Part shown: positions 14,571-22,203 of the stretch, in pieces
Layout of the letters: each line of letters begins with the position of its first letter
Position numbering within the stretch: position 1 is the first letter of the stretch
Assembly: GCA_023425025.1 (NCBI GenBank)
Contig: JAFADG010000015.1
Coordinates: forward strand, 1 to 34,331
Source: Bacillota bacterium
GTDB lineage: Bacteria > Bacillota > Clostridia > Christensenellales > Aristaeellaceae
Direction of reading: 5' to 3'
Length of the DNA: 34,331 bases
Notes under the pieces: generated by a model
Databases searched by the model: none
Told to the model about the DNA's origin: nothing
The model's input: the letters and a program-made list of their open reading frames with translations, nothing else
Made by a program: the position numbers and the translations under genes

Positions 14571-16013
14571 CTAAAAGGCAAACAGCGCGGCCTTCCTGTC
14601 CAGCATGTCTTGCAGCCTGTCAATGTAGACCGCCACGTTGCTGACATTGGGCGCCCGCTCAATGCGTCCCTCCCCGCCGATAATGCGCTTGGAGATGGCG
14701 CCGGCGCCTACCGCCAGGATACTGGTGGTCTCTTCCATGATGTCCACGTTGTACAGACATTCATGGCCGGGCAAGGCATAGCCCACGTTTTCCTGGTTGC
14801 CGGCCATGTACTTTTGCCGGTACAGGTAATAGGGCTTCATGCCCATTTCTTTCGCGGTCTCCGCCCCCAAACGCACCATCTGCGCCGTTTCCGCACCGTC
14901 GGGCAGCGGCGTTTCCCATAGCCGTAAAAGGCTGGCACGCTTTAGTGCCAAGGTATGCACGGTCAGGCTTTCGGGTTTCAATTTTTTGGCCCAGTCCAGG
15001 GTATAGACCATGTCCCAGGCATTTTCCCCCGGCAGGCCGGCGATAACATCCATGTTGATGGAGTCAAAGCCGGCGCTCCGGGCCTTTTCATAGGCCGCGA
15101 TGGTTTCTTCCGGCGTATGATCCCGGCCGATGCGCTTTAATGTTTCCGCCCGCATGGTTTGCGGGTTGATGGAAATGCGCCTGACTCCGGCGGCCCGGAT
15201 GGCCAGCAGCTTGGCGCGGGTGATCGTGTCGGGCCGCCCGGCTTCCACAGTATATTCGGCAGCCCGGGGAAAATACGACACCATGGCCTCCAGCACGTTG
15301 GCGAAGTCATATTCGTTCAGCGCTGTGGGCGTACCGCCGCCCATGTACACGGCCCGCAGGACAAGCCCCGCGTCCTGGATCAAATCCGACGTGAAGGCCA
15401 TTTCCTTTTCCAGGGCGGCAAGATAGGGCGGCACCTCCTTGCCCTTTCCCAGCTCGCCGCCCAAAAAGGAGCAGTAGCTGCAGCGTGTTCGGCAAAAGGG
15501 GATGCCGACATACACATCCACGAGATTCGAACCCGTTGCGGGCAGCCCGATCTGCACTTGCACGATTTCGCGCAAAAGCTCCGCCTTTTTGGGATGCAGG
15601 TCAAACGTCTTTTCCACCTGCGCCGCAGCCGCCGGGATGGAAAGGCCGTCCTTCATGGCTTCATACACAAGCCGTGTGGGCCGGATGCCCGTCAATGATC
15701 CCCAGGGGGGATGAAAGCCGGTATGCTTTTTGAGCAGAACATACAGCGTCTGCTTGCACAGCCGCTTGCGAAGGCGCTTTGCATGCAAAGCGCTGCCCGT
15801 TGGAATGGCGGCGTCCATATGCTCCGCTTTGTCATTCAAATGAAAAACGCAATGCCAAAGGTTGTCCTTCTCAAACAGCTCGTGGAAAAGGCACAGGTCC
15901 GCCGTATCCTCCCCGCTGTTGAGCAGGAACTCGATCTCCCCATAAAACAGGCGGATCACATCCGCCAGCTCCGCCGAAAGCTCCGGCACAGGCGTAACAA
16001 GCGCTATTTTCAT
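14571..16013 (-). CDS. hemZ: Coproporphyrinogen dehydrogenase HemZ-like radical SAM protein
   Basis: 480 residues. The N-terminal 160 residues include the HemZ-typical PPWGSLTGIRPTRL (102-115). The radical SAM core begins with CRTRCSYC, giving Cys174, Cys178 and Cys181 for the 4Fe-4S cluster, followed by VYMGGGTPTAL and EYTVEAGRPDTI. It is annotated as an oxygen-independent coproporphyrinogen III oxidase paralogue; members outside true heme pathways may have other roles. No other heme gene lies in the window, so I infer the name from family only. ATG 16013 overlaps the preceding stop by four bases, coupling it to the metallo-hydrolase. Confidence 0.9.
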   Translation of the reverse strand: MKIALVTPVPELSAELADVIRLFYGEIEFLLNSGEDTADLCLFHELFEKDNLWHCVFHLNDKAEHMDAAIPTGSALHAKRLRKRLCKQTLYVLLKKHTGFHPPWGSLTGIRPTRLVYEAMKDGLSIPAAAAQVEKTFDLHPKKAELLREIVQVQIGLPATGSNLVDVYVGIPFCRTRCSYCSFLGGELGKGKEVPPYLAALEKEMAFTSDLIQDAGLVLRAVYMGGGTPTALNEYDFANVLEAMVSYFPRAAEYTVEAGRPDTITRAKLLAIRAAGVRRISINPQTMRAETLKRIGRDHTPEETIAAYEKARSAGFDSINMDVIAGLPGENAWDMVYTLDWAKKLKPESLTVHTLALKRASLLRLWETPLPDGAETAQMVRLGAETAKEMGMKPYYLYRQKYMAGNQENVGYALPGHECLYNVDIMEETTSILAVGAGAISKRIIGGEGRIERAPNVSNVAVYIDRLQDMLDRKAALFAF

Positions 16014-16621
16014 CTGAAGCGCTCCTTTTCCATGCCGATGGTGGTAGGGTTGTCATGGCCTGGGTAGACCTTGACATCCTTTTGCAATTGCAGCAGCCGC
16101 TTCAAGGACTGGTATAAATCATGAAAGCTGCCGCCGGGCAGGTCGGTGCGGCCATAGCCGTGGCGGAACATGGTATCGCCGGAAAACAGAGCGTTCCCTG
16201 AAAGATAGCACACACTGCCCGGCGTATGGCCGGGGGTATGCAAAACGTCAAAGGAGATGCCCGCGGCGATGATCAGGTCGCCTTCATTGGCGGACAGGGA
16301 CTTGATGGGCAGCTTGAAATCGGAGCCGATGAGCACCGCCATGTTTTTGGCGGGATTTGAAAGCATCGGCTCATCCAGGGGATGGATGTAGACCTGGGTA
16401 TCCGTGTCGATGACGCCCTTTACGCCGCCGATATGATCAAAATGGCCGTGGGTCAAAAGGACCGCGGCCACTTTTTTTTCACCCAACGCCTCGCGGATAA
16501 GCTCCGGCTCGTCGCCTGGGTCAATAAGCACGCAATCTGATCTGCCGGGAACGGATAGGATATAACAATTGGCTTGTATGGGGCCTACGGGCAGGGTTTG
16601 TACCGTGAGTGTCTGTTCCAT
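16010..16621 (-). CDS. Metallo-beta-lactamase fold hydrolase, glyoxalase II-like
   Basis: 203 residues, a compact MBL-fold hydrolase. The metal motif THGHFDHIGG supplies His58, His60, Asp62 and His63; later histidines appear in LHTPGHTPGSV and VYPGHDNPTTI, and the bridging Asp in LFSGDTMF. This is the pattern of the small glyoxalase II-like thioesterase branch (YcbL/YqgX type). It lacks the C-terminal substrate domain of classical GloB, so the substrate is uncertain. GAGGATT precedes the ATG. It lies between dtd (25 bp upstream) and hemZ (4-bp overlap), in one transcription unit. Confidence 0.9.
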   Translation of the reverse strand: MEQTLTVQTLPVGPIQANCYILSVPGRSDCVLIDPGDEPELIREALGEKKVAAVLLTHGHFDHIGGVKGVIDTDTQVYIHPLDEPMLSNPAKNMAVLIGSDFKLPIKSLSANEGDLIIAAGISFDVLHTPGHTPGSVCYLSGNALFSGDTMFRHGYGRTDLPGGSFHDLYQSLKRLLQLQKDVKVYPGHDNPTTIGMEKERFR

Positions 16622-16646
16622 GCAATCCTCAAATGTTTATTTAAAA

Positions 16647-17096
16647 TCAAAAATTTTTTCGGCTGTCCAGCAAAATGGTCACCGGTCCGTCGTTGACAAG
16701 GGACACGGCCATCTCCGCCTGGAAGACCCCCGTTTCCACGGTGAGCCCCTCCTCCCGCCAGCGTTTCACCAGCGCTTCGTACATGGGGTTGGCCGCTTCC
16801 GGCCTGGCCGCCTCGATAAAGCTGGGCCGCCGGCCGCCCCTGGCATCGCCCATCAGCGTAAACTGGCTCACGGCCAGGATCGCGCCGCCAACATCCTTTA
16901 GGGAAAGGTTCATCTTGCCCTGGTCATCCTCAAAGATGCGCAGGTTCGGCACCTTGTCATAGATGTATTGCAGGTCGCGTTCCGTATCGCCCTGGGTGAC
17001 GCCGATCAAGACCATCAGCCCTTTTCCGATTTTGCCGGCCACTTGCCCATGAACCGCCACCGAGGCGGAGGATACCCTTTGTACCACACAGCGCAT
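16647..17096 (-). CDS. dtd: D-aminoacyl-tRNA deacylase
   Basis: Removes D-amino acids (and glycine mischarged on tRNA-Ala) from tRNA, protecting translation. 149 residues, the standard length. The two catalytic signatures are present: SQFTLMGDARGGRRPSF (77-93) and NDGPVTI (135-141), where the usual NxGP motif reads NDGP. The N-terminus MRCVVQRVSSASV is also diagnostic. A GAGGAAT site precedes the ATG. In many Firmicutes dtd follows relA directly; here a 332-bp hairpin-rich spacer separates them. Confidence 0.96.
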   Translation of the reverse strand: MRCVVQRVSSASVAVHGQVAGKIGKGLMVLIGVTQGDTERDLQYIYDKVPNLRIFEDDQGKMNLSLKDVGGAILAVSQFTLMGDARGGRRPSFIEAARPEAANPMYEALVKRWREEGLTVETGVFQAEMAVSLVNDGPVTILLDSRKNF

Positions 17097-17224
17097 ACGG
17101 GTTTATTCCTCGCTTCAAATAAGAAATATCAGCATACTTGCGGAGAGCAACGAGGGGCGCAGCGCCCTCGTTTGTAATCGTGTCGCCCGGCTCTGCCGGG
17201 TGCGCGGGTGCTTGCGGAGCAAGC

Positions 17225-17330
17225 CCGCCATCCAACTCAATAGTCGCTCTGTTGCGCTGCCGCTTACAGAACTCCTTTTCGTTGGCCTCTTCCGCCTCGC
17301 TTCCTCCGCCACTGGCGGCGCTTCGGCTTC
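17225..17330 (-). repeat. Dispersed repeat, copy C
   Basis: Minus-strand match to the 8960-9106 repeat. The exact 14-mer GCCGAAGCGCCGCC is the complement of 17314-17327, and GCGACTATTGAG is the complement of 17236-17247 (one difference from the other copies). Between them GTGGCGG, GGCGG, AAGGAG and GCGGCAG blocks follow in the same order. Confidence 0.6.
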
Positions 17331-17336
17331 AGAGCC

Positions 17337-17384
17337 TTACGTATTCCGCCGGCCGTGAGCAACGCTCACAGGCGGAATACGTAA
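17337..17384. repeat. Nested hairpin, 14-bp arms
   Basis: TTACGTATTCCGCC (17337-17350) pairs exactly with 17371-17384; inside, GTGAGC (17355-17360) pairs with GCTCAC (17364-17369). It lies just past the relA terminator-like hairpin. Confidence 0.7.
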
Positions 17385-17388
17385 AATC

Positions 17389-17427
17389 TCATTGAGATGC
17401 ACTGATGAAATCAGTGCATCTCAATGA
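17389..17427 (-). terminator. Perfect 18-bp hairpin directly after relA
   Basis: TCATTGAGATGCACTGAT and its exact complement flank a 3-base loop, one base beyond the relA stop codon. On the minus strand it is followed by GATTTTACG, so the U-run is short. It may terminate or mainly protect the 3' end of the mRNA. Confidence 0.6.
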
Positions 17428-17428
17428 T

Positions 17429-19639
17429 TCAGCTCGCTCCCCGGTACACCTCCACCACATCCGACCGCTTTTGCAATTGCTTGATCACCTTGTCCAGCTG
17501 CTGGCGGCTGGTGACCTGTATGACCAGGGTGATGGTGCTGGTCTTGCTCTTGGTGTTGAACTTGGCGCTGACGGCGCTGATGAGCACGTTCATGTCGCCG
17601 ATATAGGTGGCCAGCTCACCCAGCAGGCCCACATGGTCGTAGGCGATGATTTGAATGCCGGCGTCAAAGGTGCCGGCGTTCTCCTCGGCCCAGCTGACCT
17701 CCACCATCCGCTCCTGCTCGCTTGGCTCCACGTTCACATTCACGTTCACGCAGTCCGCCTTGTGCACGGTGACGCCGCGGCCCCGCGTAATATACCCTAC
17801 AATGTCGTCGCCCGGCACCGGGTTGCAGCACTTGGCAAAGCGCACCAGCATCCCCGATTCGCCTTTGACATATATGCCGTGGGTGGGCTTGCCCCGGTTC
17901 TGCTTTTGCAAATCCTGGGGCGTGACGTCCGGGATCTTGGGGGCGGGCGGCGATTCGCGCAGGCGCTGCTCCTCCATGAGCTTCATCACCACATAGGTGG
18001 AGGCCATGCCGCCGTAGCCCACAGCGCCGTAGATGTCGTCCAGCTCAAAGAAACCGTACTTTTTCAGGATACCTTCATAGTATTCGGGCTTGGTGATGGA
18101 GCTTAGCGTCACACCGCGGCGCTTGGCCTCCTTTTCCACCATGTCCTTGCCTTTTTCCACATTCTCGCCGCGCAATTCACGCTTGAAAAATTGCCGGATC
18201 TTCGCCTTGGCCTGCTGGGTTTTGACCACCTTCAGCCAGTCCATGCTGGGGCCCTTGGAGGCGGAGGAGGTAATGATATCCACCCGGTCGCCGGTTTCCA
18301 GCGTGGTATCCAGGGGCACGATGCGGCCGTTGACCTTGGCGCCCACGCAGCTGTTGCCCACCGCACTGTGGATGCGGTAGGCAAAGTCCAGGGGCGTGGC
18401 GCCCTTTTGCATGTTTACGATGTCGCCCTTGGGCGTGAAGAGGAAAACTTCCTCGCTGAACAGGTCGGTCTTCAACGAGTCGATAAACTCCCGGCTGTCC
18501 TTGGTCTCATTCTGCCAGTCCAGAATCTGCCGCAGCCAATACAGCTTGTTATCCAGGTCCGTGGCGGTTTGGCCGCCCTCCTTGTAGCGCCAGTGGGCGG
18601 CGATGCCGAACTCCGCGATGCGGTGCATATCCCAGGTGCGGATTTGCACCTCAAAGGGGAAGGGCATCTTGCGCCCGCCGACGACGGTGGTGTGCAAACT
18701 CTGGTACATGTTGGCCTTGGGCACGGAAATATAGTCCTTGAACCTGCCCGGCATCTGGTTCCACAGGGTGTGCACAGTGCCCAGCACCGCGTAGCAGTCG
18801 GGCACGGTATCCACCAGGATGCGTATGGCGATCAGGTCGTAAATCTGGTCAAAGGGCTTGTTTTGCAGCACCATCTTGCGGTAGATGCTGTACAAATGCT
18901 TGGGCCGGCCGTCGATGTCGTAATGAATGTGCTGCTCGTCCAGCTTGGCGCTGAGCTCCGAGATCACCAGGCGGATGTTCTCCTCCCGCTCGGCCCGCTT
19001 CATGCCCACCTTTTGCACCACATCGTGGTAGCCGGCGGGATCGATATAGCGCAGGGAGAGGTCTTCCAGTTCCTGCTTGATGGCGAACACGCCCAGCCGG
19101 TGGGCCAGGGGGGCGTAGATGTCCAGGGTCTCCCGGGCGATGGCCACCTGCCGGTTTTCCGGCTGGTAGCGCAGGGTGCGCATGTTGTGCAGCCGGTCGG
19201 CCAGCTTGATGAGCACCACGCGGATGTCCTTGGACATGGCCAGGATCATCTTGCGAAGGCTCTCGGCCTGCTGCTCCTCCCGGTCGGCAAAGTCCAGCTT
19301 ACTAAGCTTCGTCACGCCGTCCACCAGCCGGGCCACCTCATCGCCAAAGGCCTGCTGCACATTGGGCAGGCAAACGCCCTCGCAGTCCTCCACCGTGTCG
19401 TGCAAAAGCCCGGCCGCGATGGTGGGGGCGTCCATCATCAGTTCCGTCAGTATGCTGGCCACGAAGGCAGGGTGGATAAAATACGGCTCCCCGCTTTTGC
19501 GCGTCTGGCCGGCGTGGGCGTTTTCCGCGTATTCATACGCCTTTTTCACCAGGAGATAGCTGTCTCCCGGATGGTATTTTTGCACCCTGGCCAGAATCTG
19601 GTCCAAAGGCATGCATTCCCTGCTGATATAGGTATACAT
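17429..19639 (-). CDS. relA: Bifunctional (p)ppGpp synthetase/hydrolase, RelA/SpoT family
   Basis: 736 residues, full length, cytoplasmic, makes and degrades the stringent-response alarmone. Domain order: HD hydrolase (HAGQTRKSGEPYFIHP, then the catalytic HDTVEDC and KLADRLHNMRTL), synthetase (DLIAIRILVDT, YQSLHTTVVGG), TGS (EVFLFTPKGD onward), a cysteine-containing zinc-finger region (RFAKCCNPVPGD) and a C-terminal ACT domain. Both active sites look intact, so it is a bifunctional Rel enzyme rather than a synthetase-only RelA. ATG 19639 follows AAAGGAGGG. It lies 20 bp after recJ, so the two are probably co-transcribed, and is closed by a perfect hairpin. Confidence 0.96.
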   Translation of the reverse strand: MYTYISRECMPLDQILARVQKYHPGDSYLLVKKAYEYAENAHAGQTRKSGEPYFIHPAFVASILTELMMDAPTIAAGLLHDTVEDCEGVCLPNVQQAFGDEVARLVDGVTKLSKLDFADREEQQAESLRKMILAMSKDIRVVLIKLADRLHNMRTLRYQPENRQVAIARETLDIYAPLAHRLGVFAIKQELEDLSLRYIDPAGYHDVVQKVGMKRAEREENIRLVISELSAKLDEQHIHYDIDGRPKHLYSIYRKMVLQNKPFDQIYDLIAIRILVDTVPDCYAVLGTVHTLWNQMPGRFKDYISVPKANMYQSLHTTVVGGRKMPFPFEVQIRTWDMHRIAEFGIAAHWRYKEGGQTATDLDNKLYWLRQILDWQNETKDSREFIDSLKTDLFSEEVFLFTPKGDIVNMQKGATPLDFAYRIHSAVGNSCVGAKVNGRIVPLDTTLETGDRVDIITSSASKGPSMDWLKVVKTQQAKAKIRQFFKRELRGENVEKGKDMVEKEAKRRGVTLSSITKPEYYEGILKKYGFFELDDIYGAVGYGGMASTYVVMKLMEEQRLRESPPAPKIPDVTPQDLQKQNRGKPTHGIYVKGESGMLVRFAKCCNPVPGDDIVGYITRGRGVTVHKADCVNVNVNVEPSEQERMVEVSWAEENAGTFDAGIQIIAYDHVGLLGELATYIGDMNVLISAVSAKFNTKSKTSTITLVIQVTSRQQLDKVIKQLQKRSDVVEVYRGAS

Positions 19640-19658
19640 CACCGGCCCTCCTTTCGCA

Positions 19659-22001
19659 TCACATGGCCAGCGCCCGCAGCGCTGATAAAAGCCCGCTGTC
19701 CGACAGGCTGCATTTCACGGGCGGAAGCACGGTCAGGCAAAAGGGCTCCTCCCGGAATTCCATTAACGATAATTCGGATAAAATGTAAAGGCCTGCCTTT
19801 ACTTGTGCCACAGATAATTGAGCCTCCGCGGATAGTTTGCAAAAGGTTGTGTTCGTCATTGCCTTGACGGCCTTGTACAGGCCGCGCAGCGCATCGTCGT
19901 AAAGGGCCAGGGAACGGACAAGCCGCTTGAGCGCGTCCGTTTTGGGATAAGCCAGGACGCGGGCTTTGGGACATCTTTTGGCAATGAGCTCCGCTTCCCC
20001 GGGATACAGCTCCCCATCGGCCAGGATCACCGTGCGCCAAACATTGGTGAGCATGGACAGCGATGCCGGATAAAGCAGGGTGTGAAAGCCGCGCCTGTCC
20101 AAAAGATGATCCGTGCTATGCAGCTTTTCCCCATACAACCGGGTTATGCGCGCCGCCGTTTCCGGTGCGCGGCAAAATATCACCGTGCCCTGCGCGCCGC
20201 GCAGCGCCTCAAAAAGCAAGGCATCCTCCGCTGGCGGGGGGACAGGGTGAATCTTGTTATTATTCGCCGCGAAATCCCGAATTTCCTGCAAAACGGCCCC
20301 GCCGGCAGCGTCCTCTCCCTTGGGTTGGTATGCGCCCGAGGCTTGGCGGATGGCCTTGATATTGCATTGCACCGTAACGGACCCGTTCCATTCATTCAAC
20401 TCCGGCACGAACAGCACATCCGTCAGCCTGGGCATATTTGCCGCCATCCTGCCCAGTTGAAAACCGATGGCGGAACGCATCGCGCCGCCCTCAAACAGGC
20501 TGCACTTCAAATGGGCCCCCTCCCGGCCCACGGGCCGCATGTCCTGCACCTGGGCGCCGGAAAGCAGAAACACCGGGTCCGGATTTGAAAAGCCCGTGGG
20601 CTGCAGCTGCACAAGCAGCCGGGCCATGTCCTCCGTCACATCCTTCAAGGCAATGGGCAGGTCGTATTCCTTGACGGGGATATACACCTCCGGTTCGCAC
20701 CTTTCCCATATGGCCTTGCTGAGCCTTGCCTTCAGTTCCGGCAAATGCTCCGTCCGCATGGTCAGGCCGGCGGCCTGCTCATGGCCGCCGAAGCGAAGGA
20801 AAAGGTCCCGGCAGGCGGAGAGCATTTCGTGTATGTTCACGCCGGGGATGGACCTGGCGCTGCCCACGCATTCCTCCCCTGTGACGGCAAAAACGATGGA
20901 GGGATAGTGGAACCGTTCGGTCAGGCGGCTGGCGGCCAGGCCGATAACGCCGTGGTTCCAGCCTTCGCCGGCGGCCATCAGCACCCGGTCTTCATAAAAA
21001 TCCGCTTCCGCTTCCACTTGCGCAAGCGCCTTTGCGAGGATCTCCGCCTCCAGCTGCTGGCGCTTCGCGTTTTCATCACTCAGCACCCGGGCAAGCTCGG
21101 CCGCCTTTTCCTTGTCCTCCGTCATCAAAAGCTCCGCGCCAAGGGCGGCGCTTGCAAGCCTTCCCCCGGCATTCAGCCTCGGCGCCAGGCCAAAGGCCAC
21201 CTGGCCGGCGCTCACACCTTTCTTATCCTTGCCCAAAATGCCCGCGGCCTCCATCAGCGCGTTAAGGCCAAGCCGCTTTGTTTCCGCCATCTGCACAAGG
21301 CCAAGGGCGGCGATGACCCGGTTTTCCCCATTGAGCGGCACAAGGTCCGCAATGGTGGCCAGGCCCGCCAGATCCAGGTATTCTTTCGCCAGCGAAAGAC
21401 CGTCCAGGGCCTGCAAAACCTTCAGCGCCACGCCGGCGCCGCACAGCCGGCGAAAGGGGTATTCGCCCATCAGGGGATTCAATATGGCATCCGCCGGGGG
21501 CAAAACAGGCCCCAATTGATGGTGATCCGTGACGATGACCTGCATGCCCAGCTCCTTGGCCAGCGCCACCTCCTTTGCCGCGGTGATTCCGCAGTCTACC
21601 GTCAGCAGCAGCCGGTACTTTTCGGCCAGCGTTTTCACAGCCTGTTCGTTTAAGCCATAACCCTCCTCGTGGCGGCTGGGGATATAGTAATCCGCCTTTG
21701 CGCCAAGCGCCCGCAAGGCCAGCACCATCATGGCGGCGGAGCTGACGCCGTCCACGTCGTAATCCCCATAGACCACTACAGAAAGCTTTAGCCGGATGGC
21801 TTCCTTCAGCATTACGACAGCCTTGTCCATATCCTGCATCAAAAAAGGGTCGTGCAATTGATGCATGTCAGGATGCAAAAACGCCGCCGCTTTTTCCGCC
21901 GTATCCACGCCCCGCATGGCCAAAAGCTGCGCAAACCAGCCGGGAAAGCCGGCTGGCACCGCGGATATGCCTTCTGTACGCCTTTGGGTAAATCGAAGCA
22001 T
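19659..22001 (-). CDS. recJ: Single-stranded-DNA-specific exonuclease RecJ
   Basis: A 5'-3' single-strand exonuclease of recombination and repair. 780 residues. DHH phosphoesterase motifs are visible: GDYDVDG (79-85), TVDCGIT (134-140), VTDHHQLG with Asp159-His160-His161, and the DHHA1 signature GGHEQAAGLTM. An OB-fold region follows, then about 200 further C-terminal residues, an extension common in Firmicutes RecJ. The ATG is preceded by GGGGGATT. Its leader contains two tandem palindromic repeats (22016-22110). relA follows at 20 bp. Confidence 0.95.
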   Translation of the reverse strand: MLRFTQRRTEGISAVPAGFPGWFAQLLAMRGVDTAEKAAAFLHPDMHQLHDPFLMQDMDKAVVMLKEAIRLKLSVVVYGDYDVDGVSSAAMMVLALRALGAKADYYIPSRHEEGYGLNEQAVKTLAEKYRLLLTVDCGITAAKEVALAKELGMQVIVTDHHQLGPVLPPADAILNPLMGEYPFRRLCGAGVALKVLQALDGLSLAKEYLDLAGLATIADLVPLNGENRVIAALGLVQMAETKRLGLNALMEAAGILGKDKKGVSAGQVAFGLAPRLNAGGRLASAALGAELLMTEDKEKAAELARVLSDENAKRQQLEAEILAKALAQVEAEADFYEDRVLMAAGEGWNHGVIGLAASRLTERFHYPSIVFAVTGEECVGSARSIPGVNIHEMLSACRDLFLRFGGHEQAAGLTMRTEHLPELKARLSKAIWERCEPEVYIPVKEYDLPIALKDVTEDMARLLVQLQPTGFSNPDPVFLLSGAQVQDMRPVGREGAHLKCSLFEGGAMRSAIGFQLGRMAANMPRLTDVLFVPELNEWNGSVTVQCNIKAIRQASGAYQPKGEDAAGGAVLQEIRDFAANNNKIHPVPPPAEDALLFEALRGAQGTVIFCRAPETAARITRLYGEKLHSTDHLLDRRGFHTLLYPASLSMLTNVWRTVILADGELYPGEAELIAKRCPKARVLAYPKTDALKRLVRSLALYDDALRGLYKAVKAMTNTTFCKLSAEAQLSVAQVKAGLYILSELSLMEFREEPFCLTVLPPVKCSLSDSGLLSALRALAM

Positions 22002-22015
22002 AGAATCCCCCTAAA

Positions 22016-22110
22016 CAATCCTCCGTCAGGCTTCGCCGGACACTTTCTTCTGAAAGGAGGCTGCCAATCCTCCGCCGCCTGCGGGCGGCACCTCCTTTTG
22101 AAAGGAGGCT
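22016..22110. repeat. Two tandem palindromic repeats upstream of recJ
   Basis: Units of 47 and 46 bp (22016-22062 and 22065-22110), period 49. Each starts CAATCCTCCG, has a GC-rich self-complementary centre (GTCAGGCTTCGCCGGAC; GCCGCCTGCGGGCGGC) and ends GAAAGGAGGCT, with outer CCTCC/GGAGG pairing. They look like the short palindromic repeats common between genes in Clostridia. Confidence 0.75.
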
Positions 22111-22133
22111 TGATCTCTACCCGGAATGGGTAT

Positions 22134-22173
22134 AAAAGCGTTCTTCCGGCGCCTGTGCCGGAAGAACGCTTTT
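22134..22173. terminator. Bidirectional-looking terminator after the SecD-like gene
   Basis: Perfect 17-bp arms (22134-22150 and 22157-22173: AAAAGCGTTCTTCCGGC and complement) with a 6-base loop. U-rich ends occur on both strands. It lies 30 bases after the stop of the SecD-like gene. Confidence 0.85.
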
Positions 22174-22203
22174 CATCATGTCAGGAAACCGCCAAAATGG
22201 ACC

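Larger units (their letters stand above)
17097..17428. other. Hairpin-rich intergenic spacer between relA and dtd
   Basis: 332 bp with no credible gene. Besides the listed repeat and hairpins it contains three smaller ones: AACGAGGG/CCCTCGTT (about 17149-17173, with an inner GCGC stem), CCCGGC/GCCGGG (about 17187-17201) and GCGGG-CTTGC/GCAAG-CCCGC (about 17207-17229). Such density suggests accumulated palindromic repeats. A promoter for dtd must lie here or dtd depends on read-through; I could not pick one out. Confidence 0.6.

Noticed and set aside
16957..17235. 92-residue minus-strand frame between relA and dtd
   Set aside because: It is read through hairpins and repeat DNA, overlaps the start of dtd in another frame and has no start signal.
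17097..17428. Hairpin cluster as a CRISPR or riboswitch
   Set aside because: The hairpins differ in sequence and spacing, and no known aptamer core is visible; no cas genes are nearby.
18191..19867. 558-residue plus-strand frame antisense to relA and recJ
   Set aside because: It is rich in His, Gln, Gly and Val with no family resemblance, has no ribosome binding site, and lies over two clear minus-strand genes; such frames are expected in GC-rich coding DNA.
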